NCBI GenBank assembly: GCA_051294375.1
Contig: CM119265.1
Coordinates: 11,595,818 to 11,659,817 of the forward strand
Length of the DNA stretch: 64,000 nt
Direction of reading: 5' to 3'
Source of the DNA: Paraspadella gotoi
Taxonomy: Eukaryota; Chaetognatha
Of this stretch, positions 1-10,244 are shown piece after piece (the first letter of the stretch is position 1; the number at the start of each line of letters is the position of its first letter). Under the pieces are notes generated by a model, which made no database searches, was not told the DNA's origin, and was given only the letters and a program-made list of their open reading frames with translations. A program made the position numbers and the translations under genes.

Positions 1-269
1 CAATAAGGTATATATCATTTAGCGCCTACATGTAACGCCTACTGAACGTAATCAAAAGATTCCATCGAGGTTTTTTCGCTAAAGGGTAAAAAAATAATAC
101 TCACATTCTTTATACATCTTCTATATAGGAACAAAGGATAGATATGCAATGGAGACAATTAGGTTAAATTTATATAATTAATGTTTCTACCGGGTCACAG
201 AAAAAAAAGCAAGCACTCAGTCCTCACGATGTTTACTCGCGCAATTGAAATATTTGTAGAAAAATAAAT

Positions 270-3200
270 TCAAAGACAATGTTGATGACAATAATCTTTG
301 TGCACGGAGAGATCACGAAAACACAAATGCCATTCGTAGCTTTGGAAAGCATTTTCCTTTCGCCAATTACGAAGAGATTTTTCACTTACGGCATTACAAG
401 ATAATCGGAATCTCGAGAGAACTGAGACGTTGGTTTCTTCCCGGTATGACACAAATCTCCGTTATAGATATTAATCCTGAATTCTAGTCTACGACGAATA
501 TTCTTACCAGGGAAATACGGGTCTTCACTTTAATTTGTACTTTTGAAATTATAATTAGAGTGTTCTAAGTACAAAATGATATTTCGACAAACATTGGAGA
601 GCTGAAAATTTCTCCATCACTCTTCAACTTTCTCCAAATAGAATAGCTGCTAATCATCTTTCACATACCATAATCATATATGAAATCATGTAAAGTCCTA
701 AAATTTTTTGAGAGGGCCTTTCAGACAAACGACACACTTTTATGCGACAAGGATCTCCCACAAATATAAGGAACTTATACATTTTTGTTTGAACTAAAAA
801 CATTAACCTGAATTTTCTAGATGCACATTTATATTTATTCGGGTATATTACAGAAGGAAAATAAATCTCCTTTTTCATTTCTTATTTATATATATATTCT
901 TCCAAGAGTATATTGCGAAAAAAATTCTTTTTTTGCCGAGTCCAAGTAAAAGCTCTCTACGTCTTGATATCTGCTTCTAGCGCTTGAAGTTTCTTGATAT
1001 TCAAAGTTGATTTTGTTTATCAGATTTTATTGAATTCAGGGGTAGGTAAAATAAAATTGTCGTTGAGCCCCCCTCCTCCCAATGTTAGTAGCAATACTTA
1101 GATATTAAATATCGAATTGCGCAATAACAATAGGTTGTTGATTTACTCTTCTATCTGATCTATTTTATTATAGATATTCTTTACCTTCAGGTATTGTCGA
1201 ATTTTATATTGTTTATTGGTGTCATAGTCATGATTTTTATGAAACTCTCTGAGAAAATTTCGCCATTTATAGAAAAAGATCCCATTTCCTTCTCTGATTC
1301 TCTAAAGAACGTAATCGTAACGGACCTTCCATTACATTTTATTAATATTTTTTCTCTTTTGATTTTTAATATGGATATTATTATGATTAATAAGTTTTTA
1401 TTAAATTTTCTATTATTTTTCATATATATATCCTTTTTAATATTAAGATTATAAAACCACCTATAACTTTTATATTATTCAATTAATTTAGGTGTGCGTT
1501 CTCTAATAATACTTAATCTCTCATTTTATCTTGAGATTATTTTAATTTTTCACAATGTTGGATTTTCTGTTTCTTTATATATATTATCTTTTTCTTAATT
1601 TATCATTTTATAATTCTCGTCACCATCTTTTTGATATATTTATTGTCACTTAAATTATTTCTTTTATTGCCTAAATATATAAAATTTTTCCTATTTTTTT
1701 TATTTAATATATTAATTTATCCATATTTGGTATAATACATTAAATAAATATATATAATTTGTTATAATATTAATAATTCAAAATATGTAATTAGGTTCGA
1801 CTTGTACTTCTAAAAATTCTATTTTAGTTTTAAAACACTTTAGGTAATTTGGTATTATTTGAGGAGTCGACTAATGTGGGTATAGGGGTTTAGGCAAAGG
1901 CGTCAATAAGGAGTATCTTCATTGGCTCAACTTTTATAGCTATTTTATATATTGAACAGTCAAGAGAGGATATAGTGTTCATTTTTTAAATGTTAAAAAC
2001 TCTTGTAAACGGGAGGTCCTAAGGGAGGAATTCAAATACTTCACATAGCTCAATTAAAAAAAAAAGTAGTTCGTAGACCAGTACCTATCTTTAATTTTTA
2101 TACTTGTTATATTTCAGTTTTTAAAATCATTTTTCTAGTAACACTAATCGATCTCTATTTGGTATAGAAGACAAGGGTGATATGGTCTTTACGCGCTAGC
2201 ATATGAGAGAATTGGCATTTGAGATATAAAAAATGCGAAAGGAATGGCTTCTTTTTCAAAAAGTTAAAGTCCCTTAAATAACGGCCACGAAGAAGTTACA
2301 TTCAAATCATACTATAAAACACCATATAAAATATTTGTTTATGTTACTTTATCCGGTAATATAACTATTTTACTAGTAGATATTCTTATAAAGGGAGATA
2401 ACAAATAATATTCATTTCTATCTATTCTCTGGGAAGAAAAGTTTCCTTTATACATCTATAAATTAAATAATTTCTTAAAGCAGAACATATATTCCCAAAA
2501 ATCCTTATATTCAACACTTATAATGAGTATACTCCATGAAATCATTTTATAAACAACACACATTGTAATAATATGCTTTCGGTAAATTAATCTAGCTATT
2601 TTCAAGAGAAAAACTTAACATTTAATAATTTTTTATAAATCTTGTTCTCTTAATAGCGTGAAAAAATTGTTAATGATACCACACCTCTGGAGGAGATTTT
2701 TTTGATATATCTTCACAATAAAACTTGAGAGATTCTATCTTTAAACCAAAATAAAGCTTAACCAGCTTCAATCTTATCCTATCATTTTCTCCATAATGAC
2801 TCGGAGTTTAATAATTTTCTTGTCTTTATGCTTTTGGAATAGTGAAGTTCCTCATTTAATTACACTATCGAGAGTTAAGTAACTCCACTATTTAAGATCA
2901 ATCCTAAAATATTATATAACTAACATTGCAATAACTCTCTTTAAGCTTTTTTACCTTCGACATGTAAATGTTTATATCATACATATGAGGAGTTTTTGCC
3001 TTCTAATGGTCTTTTTCTAGGAGAGTATTTCTTCTATGACGCTGAGAAAAAAAAAAACACATTTACAATAACTCAAATTATATTTGAGAAATAAAATTAC
3101 AATATACAGTTTAAATAAGGCGTTCATCGCATTTATATATTTTGTTAAGTGACATCTTAGACTCATGGATTATGAAATATAGCCATTGGCCACTCCATCT

Positions 3201-6200
3201 CTCTCTCAATCAACATTCTCTCGTGTCATAGTGGATGAAATTCATTCTGAAAGTAGGATAAGAAATGCATACAAGAAACATGGAAATTTAAAAAACAAAA
3301 GATAAAAATTCAGTTAAGACCAATTTTTCTTGATTACTGAATTAGAGACAAAAAGCGTGTGAAAAACAACGACACAAGCACGCATCATCACTATTCCCGG
3401 TTGTCTTGTGTACTGAGCTTTGCAATGGATGACATCTGAGCTATTGAAAAATGCTATATGAGTAAACATCTATGAATGAAAGATAAGCATATATTCTACT
3501 TGAGACACAGAAAAGTGAGAGAGAGAGGTGTAAGAACGAGATTGCAGCTCCAAACCGTTGGACTCTTCTTGAAGAAAAAAATATCTTGGGCAAAAAAGAG
3601 AAGTGTGGGGGAGATTCTATGAGCGCGTTTTTGGAAAAATGTTTTTCGTTTTAAAAGATATTAAGGAATTAATCACAAAAATTGACTAAAATAATCAAAT
3701 TTTCTATGAAGGAAGGCAAATTTGAAAATTATCTTTTCATAGATCAGAGTTCGTTACCTAAAGGTAATTCATGCCAAATTTCATGAGAAACCGCCTTACC
3801 GTTTGGGCTGCAACTCTTCAAATAGGTTTCTTTTATTTTATATAGTACAAAAAAAATCGAAAAAACGATGACGCCTTTGAATAAAATAGTCAAGTGAATA
3901 CATTTTTCGGAATCGTCAGGAGCTCTCCTTTCGAAATCCGAGCTCGGCTTTAGCCTAATTTTAATTTGAATTGAGTGATCCCGGACCTTAAGAAGCAAAA
4001 AATTGGTTATAAGTGAAGCAGAGGTTACCTTTGAGCAAAAGAGGGAAATGGCTAAAAACAAAAGGGCAGTTAGGAGAAGGTTAAAGCCAAAAGGGGGGCT
4101 TTTACGGGCCTGCTAAGTCCCAAGCCCATTCCAGAGGAGAAATCACGTGACCAAAGTCTGCCTATATAAGGAGGAGTGCCACAGACTGTGGTCAGGAGTC
4201 AATTGAGACCCTCTGAAGTGTAAGGGGAAATTCTGTCCGGCTGGAAAAGATACTGGAAAAACGCTTAAGTCCAGGAGAGACTGAAAACGCCTAAGTCCAG
4301 GAGAGACTGAAAACGCCAAAGTCCAGGAGAGACTGAAAACGCCAAAGTCCAGGAGAGACTGAAAACGCCTAAGTCCAGCAGAGACTGAAAACGCCTAAGT
4401 CCAGGAGAGACTGAAAACGCCTAAGTCCAGGAAGGACTGGTTGGAAATAATAACTCTAAGGTTAAGTCTGGTAAGACTTGGTTAAGGTTAAGTCTGGTAA
4501 GACTTGGTTAAGGTTAAGTCTGGTAAGACTTGGTTAAGGTTAAGTCTGGTAAGACTTGGTTAAGGTTAAGTCTGGTAAGACTTGGTTAAGGTTAAGTCTG
4601 GTTAAGGTTAATGGTGGATTAAGACAAGGGTCTCAAGTGACTACAGACCACAGCTTCATAATTCCTAGTGGACTCTCCTCAATTCTCAAGTGGATTTCAT
4701 TAATACTTTGGCTTACATTTTAAATTGAATATGTGTATTTAATTTTGTAATGTACATTAATTTTATTGTGCTTTAAAAATATGTATTGAGTCAGTAGTAA
4801 AGATATTATTTAAATTTGTACTAAAGATTATTTTCTTTATCTTTCTTCCAGGTTAAATTTTTAATAAAAGCGCCCCAGGATACAAACTCCAGTGGACTTC
4901 AGGATTTAAATAATAAAGTTTTTAACGCCAGGAACTCCAGTGCCCAAGAACTCAAGGACTCCAGTTTTTTGTATTTTTATAATAAAGTGGGTGGTGGTAA
5001 AAAACATGACCCAACATTTTATTACAGTATAATAATTTTTTCGACTAATTATTTAACAAATATTGTTAACTGTTATCGAATATTTATACTAAGTAAATTA
5101 TTACTAACACGTTATAAAAAGCATACAAAGTAACACAGAATACTTAGTTTACAGGTGTTCCGTTTTACCCCAATTTAATTGTAGCTATGTAAAAAAAAAT
5201 TAAATTATTTTTTTGAAATAATCTATTCAATAACTAACAAGTTTGAGCAAACAATGTCGGAGCTGCCCACAATCATTATCGGTAATTAATTAATTAAATA
5301 ATTAATTTATTCATTAATTGATTAATTAACTGATTAATTTTTTGATTAATACATCTTGCATTTACATTTAAAATAAAAATAAAAAGAAGCATAATCAATT
5401 CGTGAAACAGGTTCTTTGTTTTTTCTATTTAAACTCATTTCCACTCAAACGATTCCATCAAAATTTGATTTCCAGTTTAATCACACACATTTCTACCCAA
5501 ATACAAAATCGGCCCATCCACTCATGAGTAATTGGGGTTCAAATAGTGAAATATATTTTTTTGTTTTTTCCATTTAAACTCATTTCCACTCAGACGATTC
5601 CATTGAAACTTCATATCCAGCCCAATCACACACTTCCCTACCCACACACAAAATTTTATTCCAATCCATCCATCCAATCACGAGTAATTGGTGTTTTTTG
5701 CTAAGGTGGGACGGACGGACGGACAGACAGACGGACGGACATCGTTTTTTTACATAATTTATCATAATTCGATGTTCTGACATGATATAAGTGAATGCCC
5801 GACAAGATTGAGGGGGCGGACCGACGGACCGACAAAGTGAATTATTATATGCTGAAAGCAGATCCGACTAAAAATTAGCAGTCTCGTCTATCATATATTA
5901 ATATTCCATAATCATATTACGTCAAATATGACTGACAGAGGTTTGAAAACGACTACTCAAAGATGAAATTTGACTAGCAGCTTTGAAATTTCTGCTGCAG
6001 TTGCTGCAGCAGCAGCGGAATGCTGTAACTTTAATAATGGAAAGTCAAGTTGGTGAAATATTTAATGCACCAAAAAAAATTTTATAATATCTTTAAACAA
6101 TTTATTTATTTCATTTTAGATGTCAGTGTGCAAAATTACCCCCATTCCGAATTACCCCGCACTACCCTAATAGGGAAAGCATTTCTGATTTCTTTATCAT

Positions 6201-9200
6201 CTGGTACTTTACTGACCTTTCGACAAGTTCGAACAGCGCACCCACAGGCGGCGCCAGAGGCGGATCTCGGACGAACTTTCGTCATCCAATTGGCAGCGCG
6301 GCAGGCGGCGCAGGGGAAATTGGCCGTCGCCCGATAAGCCTGGTGGCGAAACCCAATCGTGAAAATGAGCCGAGGGAAAAAGAGACCATTTTAATGGTTC
6401 CGCATACAATCGGAGTCTTTTTGACAACGAAATCTGAATTTCAATAATTACCATCTTTCTTGATCTCATTGGTTAGTATGAAGCTTTCTTTATTTAGAAA
6501 AACGGTAGACTATAGTTATCTTCCTCTTATGACATAGTACTTTCCAGGTAAATTTCTATGAGTTAAAAATACGGTAAGACATGATTTCTTCAATGATTGT
6601 CAATCAAATCTTAATTTTAAAAATAAGTATGATTGAATTTTTATGGTAAAGATAACTTTTAAAGATCGAATCTTCACGTCTTTTACTTGCACGAAACTAT
6701 TCGCTGAATATTCGCTGAATATTCAGGCAGGACGCCACATTATCTCATACAATTTTTTTCCCCTCATACCCTTTCCCTGATTCTTTTTCTTCATCTCTTT
6801 TCTTCTCTTTATTTGTATTTTTCTTTCCCTTTCCTCCCCTCCTTCTCCCGCTGTCAATTACCATTTTTTGGTCCTACCTTTTTTTGCCACTCTTCCACTT
6901 TCCTCACCTTTTTTCTCTTCTTCATTCTTTCCCTTTCTTTTCCCCTCTATTTCTTTCCATTTTTCCCTCTTTTCCTACCTTTTAATTATCTCACTATTAT
7001 TTTCACCATTTGCCTTCTTTTTTTTGCCATTTGCCCACCTATTTCATTCTCTCCCGACCTCCTTTTCCTGTTCTCCCTTTCCTCTTCCCTCTCACTACAT
7101 TTACATTGAGCCAAATAAAAAAATCTTTTCTTATGGATTATAAGAAAAGAAATTAACGGTAATGGAGGATTTTATTTCAATTTTGGTTACCTAGCAGATT
7201 TAATAAATCAACAAATTTTGCGGAAAAATTTTCCGCAAAATCTATCGATTTTGAGAAAAAACAAGTACTGACCCTTTCCATTGTATTAAAAGGATGCGGT
7301 TTTTTTTGTTTTAATAAAGTCAGTATGTACCTCATCTTTTAAAACTAATCAGAGGAGGATTTGGCCTGCCGTCCAATTCTCCTCTTCCTCTTCTTCTTTT
7401 TCCTCCTCCTCCTGCCCCTCAATATATTTTGTCTAGCGATACATTCTCTCGTTTCTACTCTTCGCAAAATATACCATTATTTTTCCCTCTATTTCTTCAC
7501 GCCTTCAATACCCCTCAAGTGACGCCCTCTTCGCGGCTCGACACCCTACTCCCCGTGGATTAAGTTTCCTGTGCAAACCCTCAGCAAAAAAAAACAAAAA
7601 ACGCGGAAATTCTATAAAAAAAAACTTTTTCTTCACTAACAACCAAAAACAAACTTAAAAATAAACCAAATTTACAAACTCCCATCTAAAAAAAAAAGAT
7701 ACCATTTTACAAAATAACTTAAAATCACTACAAAGAAATTGCATAAAAAAAAACCCTACTTTATGTTAATTACATGATAACTTTCTCTTCACTCTTCGTC
7801 AACCGAAACTTGGAATTTTCAAAATCTAAACATCAAACTTTGAACCTGGCAACTAAAAACAAGATCGCTTCAACTCTCTCTCCAACTAAAAATGGCGAAA
7901 GCTAAGATTGGACTTTAACCTATTAAGAAAAAGGAAAAAGAAAACGTTTGCTACCTTGAAAGACAAAAAAAAAAAAAAAAAAAGAAAAATTAAAATAACT
8001 GTCCAGAAAAACCAATACCTTTTTACCCTAAAACCCACGAATTCTGGACAAGAATATAATGGATCTACTTGCTTTGGTGCAGAATACACATATGTCCCCT
8101 CTGCCTTTAAAAACCCAAACTGTCTCCACCTCAACTCAAACCTATTTCACCCAAGCCAATGCTTCAAACAAGACCACAAAAGCCAAGGCTAGTTGCAATA
8201 AATCAACTCAGACAAAAATTCCTAACTCAACCTCCTCTTTCCAAACTACCCAAATTGCCATCATTTCTGATTCAGTTTCAACACAAACCAATGTTGCCAA
8301 GACTGATTCTCAAATGCAGACCGACTTACTAACTGTCAAAGACAAAGCTAAAGATGTAAAAATTCAAGCAGGAGATACTTCAGTTGGAAAATTCCAAGGA
8401 GAAACTTCATTTGCAAGAATCAACTTAAACAAGAATCAACACAAAAATCAAGCCTGCTCTTATCAGTCTCCGGTCAAGAAATGGGAAACAAAATCAAGAA
8501 ATGAAAGAACTGGACCCTGGAAAGAAACCTGTGCTGAAAAGATCTATATCCCCCCTCATAGACGTGTTCTTCAAGACCAAAGAAGGCAACCAGCTTTTGA
8601 AAAACGCAAAAATACTTACCCTAAACTGATAGAAATAGACTTACGACCATGGTTACGCCAGAAGTTTGCTGCATTTTTGGCTCAGACTTTACCATTGCCC
8701 TTTTTTTAAGAATCAATATCAGTCATGGTGCAGTGGCATAACTTGTCAATGACTGTGACATAAATTAAAAAAAAAACTTTTAATCATTTAAATAGCTTTG
8801 ATAGAAATCCAATAGTTTTAGTTTGACTTCTCTCACTTTTTTAGTTCTGTGTCTTTGTTTTTTTAGTCCAGAGGGAAGCATGACGATGTCATGCCACGCC
8901 ATTGGGGGCCTGGACATGACATCTTGGTCAAGAAGGGGGACGCAGAGGAGGATTTGGCCTGCCGTCCAATTCTCCTCTTCCTCTTCTTCTTTTTCCTCCT
9001 CCTCCTGCCCCTCAATATATTTTGTCTAGCGATACATTCTCTCGTTTCTACTCTTCGCGAAATATACCATTATTTTTCCCTCTATTTCTTCACGCCTTCA
9101 ATATCCCTCAAGCTAATAAATGACCTAAAATTATTTATTCTCTTTATCAAAAATAAATGCAAGTCAAAAAAAGTCACAAATTAAAAGTTGTCTTTAAAAA

Positions 9201-9956
9201 TTATTTGTGGCTAAACGAAAAAAGTTTTTTTGATAATTTTGTAGGTGTTAAAAGCTTATTCAATAGGCTATATTTTCTGTTAATTTCTACCAATTTGATT
9301 TATTTTTGTTTAACAAATTATGATAAAGACTGAAACTGCAACTTTTTGACTTGTTAACTTTAAAATTTAAAATTCATAGGCAAACTATAAATGATTTAAG
9401 CAAATAAATTTTCCCAGGGGTAAAGAAGATAAGGAAGAACGGATTTCCAAAGTAAAAAATTTTTCTCAACTTTCCTTGGCATTCAAATCAGAAGTCGTAA
9501 GAAAAAATGGACAAAAATGGACATAATTTTCTTTCCTAAAAGTTGCCAAAATGGTACTCTTTTATTATTAGAAACGGGTGGAGATGTTTCTAACCAATCC
9601 TTCATTGGGCCCAATTTGTGTTGTGGCACAAAGTTAATCAACATAGTAAGTAACAACTGAACAATAGTAGAAACAATCGTTTTTTTCCTAAATGCAACGT
9701 TTGTACACGGAACCTTATACAAACGACTTGCCTTGATAACGAGATCCACTTTGAATCCTCCGAAACCCATATCGTCCTCGTATTGCCAAAGGCGCGAGTT
9801 GTACTGCATGCACCTCCGGTGCGCCCAGACTTTGGAGGACTTCTCCAACTTGCCACAGACGCCCCCATCGTCGTCCTTTCCCAAATGGCAGAAGCAGCAA
9901 CGTTCCAATTTGACGAGCTCATGAGCGGAAAAAGCAGAGGAGCGGCGACGCTTCAT
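270..9956 (-). CDS. Extended-PHD (zf-HC5HC2H) finger protein, split gene
   Basis: The first supported exon runs from 9956 down to 9714. It starts MKRRRSS and then shows CCFC, a CGKL segment, W-A-H-R-R-C-M and GFGGFKVDLVIKASRLYK, which is the first half of an extended PHD finger as in PHF6/PHF11. The donor after TATAAG is weak. A second exon at 6339-6217 is in phase 0. It carries CAAC, then GAACGCAVRTCRK, matching the ePHD block G-A-x-x-G-C-x4-C, and ends in AAAG/GTCAGT. A terminal exon near 356-270 supplies WHLCFRDL and YCHQHC before a stop, like the last zinc ligands, but its H-x-C spacing is one residue short of the usual H-x2-C. The first two exons are reasonably sure and the last is tentative. 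In-frame sequence upstream of the ATG (about 10002-10023) reads GRGRGRP, an AT-hook, but has no start codon, so an earlier exon is possible. Family role: nuclear chromatin or nucleic-acid binding. Confidence 0.55.
453..3700. other. AT-rich stretch with no supported gene
   Basis: I see no exon with matching splice sites and no recognisable domain on either strand. The overlapping open frames near 1187-1454 are low-complexity and lie in very AT-rich DNA. If the tentative last exon of the ePHD gene is right, this stretch is part of its last intron. Confidence 0.4.
4131..4170 (+). promoter_or_regulatory. Promoter-like E-box plus TATA cluster
   Basis: CACGTG (in atCACGTGacc) is followed about 20 bases later by CTATATAAG and a GC-rich leader. 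It sits just upstream of two tandem arrays and of AATAAA signals at 4862-4990. The layout resembles the promoter/R/polyA arrangement of a solo LTR. I could not fix LTR ends or a target duplication. Confidence 0.35.
4261..4440 (+). repeat. 26-bp tandem array, seven units
   Basis: Seven head-to-tail units of 26 bp, each with the core AAGTCCAGGAGAGACTGAAA. Units differ at one to three positions, and the last unit is partial. The core holds an AGTC...GACT inverted pair. Confidence 0.9.
4458..4612 (+). repeat. Second 26-bp tandem array, diverged unit
   Basis: Five nearly identical 26-bp units with the core TTAAGTCTGGTAAGACTTGG, plus a partial sixth. The same unit length and the shared AAGTC..GACT frame with the array just upstream indicate a common origin. 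Confidence 0.9.
5153..6172. mobile_element. Element B copy, interrupted by element A
   Basis: The left end has GTTCCGTTTTACCCC and the right end CCGAATTACCCCGCACTACC. A shorter uninterrupted copy lies at 21186-21541, with shared text including the CTGCTGCAGCAGCAG stretch. The extra DNA in this copy is the element A insert. Confidence 0.6.
5236..5868 (-). mobile_element. Element A family MITE, nested in element B
   Basis: It opens with AACAAGTTTGAGCAAACAAT and closes with GCAGATCCGAC, the reverse of copies at 23731-26372 and 36282-37560. The interior carries the family's runs of GGAC/GTCC and the CACGAGTAATTGG text. Comparison with the empty element B copy places the insertion between CAATAACT and AAAAATTAG. 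Confidence 0.7.
6780..7110 (+). repeat. Polypyrimidine tract
   Basis: About 330 bp of nearly pure CT sequence. Long open frames inside it are compositional. Similar tracts precede the related hairpin elements at 27.0 and 63.05 kb. Confidence 0.8.
7165..7345 (+). repeat. Conserved hairpin element, copy 1
   Basis: About 180 bp shared with 27025-27205 and 63045-63240. In order: GGTTACCTAGCAGATTTA; a hairpin with arms TTTTGCGGAAAA and TTTTCCGCAAAA (7216-7240); CTGACCCTTTCC; then GATGCGG with a run of eight T. Function unknown. It could be a dispersed repeat end or a small structured RNA ending in a T-run. Confidence 0.6.
7350..9112 (+). mobile_element. Young LTR-type retroelement with one ORF
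   Basis: Two direct repeats of about 170 bp (7350-7519 and 8943-9112) start CAGAGGAGG and end CCCTCAAG, and differ at only two positions. A purine-rich AAGAAGGGGGA lies just before the right repeat, as a polypurine tract should. The target CTAAT is present on both sides (7345-7349 and 9113-9117). A related copy of the host repeat at about 63230 has a single uninterrupted CTAAT. The interior holds one intact reading frame and no reverse transcriptase, so movement in trans is inferred. The repeat ends are not the usual TG...CA. Confidence 0.7.
8059..8709 (+). CDS. 216-residue Ser/Thr/Gln-rich protein with repeated TQT motifs
   Basis: An intact frame inside the LTR-type element, the only sizeable one there. 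I do not recognise the family. The N-terminal 90 residues contain TQT at about 19-21, 26-28, 50-52 and 75-77, plus MQT at 86-88. The best two read KSTQT and VSTQT. In known proteins [K/R]-x-TQT is the anchor of LC8/DYNLL dynein light chain binding sites. The C-terminal half is basic and holds KIYIPPHRR followed by many R and K, which suggests RNA contact. No signal peptide or membrane segment is seen. The last dozen residues are hydrophobic. An overlapping frame (7908-8192) shifted by one base lies upstream with a run of about 19 A, so frame change at that run is possible. It may be a gag-like or captured host protein. Real expression is likely but unproven. Confidence 0.55.
   Translation: MDLLALVQNTHMSPLPLKTQTVSTSTQTYFTQANASNKTTKAKASCNKSTQTKIPNSTSSFQTTQIAIISDSVSTQTNVAKTDSQMQTDLLTVKDKAKDVKIQAGDTSVGKFQGETSFARINLNKNQHKNQACSYQSPVKKWETKSRNERTGPWKETCAEKIYIPPHRRVLQDQRRQPAFEKRKNTYPKLIEIDLRPWLRQKFAAFLAQTLPLPFF
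9170..9560. repeat. Element J, 3' part
   Basis: Shares blocks such as CATAGGCAAACTATAAATGA, GGTAAAGAAGATAAGGA and AAAATGGACAAAAATGGACA with 31750-32130 and, partly, 63280-63640. The LTR-type element separates it from the hairpin element upstream. At 63 kb the hairpin and J parts lie side by side, so they probably belong to one repeat. Confidence 0.55.
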
Positions 9957-10244
9957 ATTGCGAGGCAGAAAACTTGTTACCTCTTTCTTGTTAATACGCG
10001 TGGGACGCCCACGCCCGCGCCCGCAAACAGGTAACTTATTCCCGTATTGATTTCATGTTGTTATATGTTTGTAGTGGAAATATAAGGCCTTCAATCTATT
10101 TACTAAAAACCAATTATAGATTTCAAAACCATAAAATATTAAAAAGATTCATTATAAAAATAATCTAAAAAAGGATGAAAAAGTGAAAAAGTGAGCAAAT
10201 ATGAATAAATGAAAAAATTAGATTTCAATAAACTCCATTACTAT

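Noticed and set aside
6813-7143. Phe/Ser/Pro-rich open frames suggesting a membrane protein
   Set aside because: They are produced by a polypyrimidine tract; two overlapping frames are equally open.
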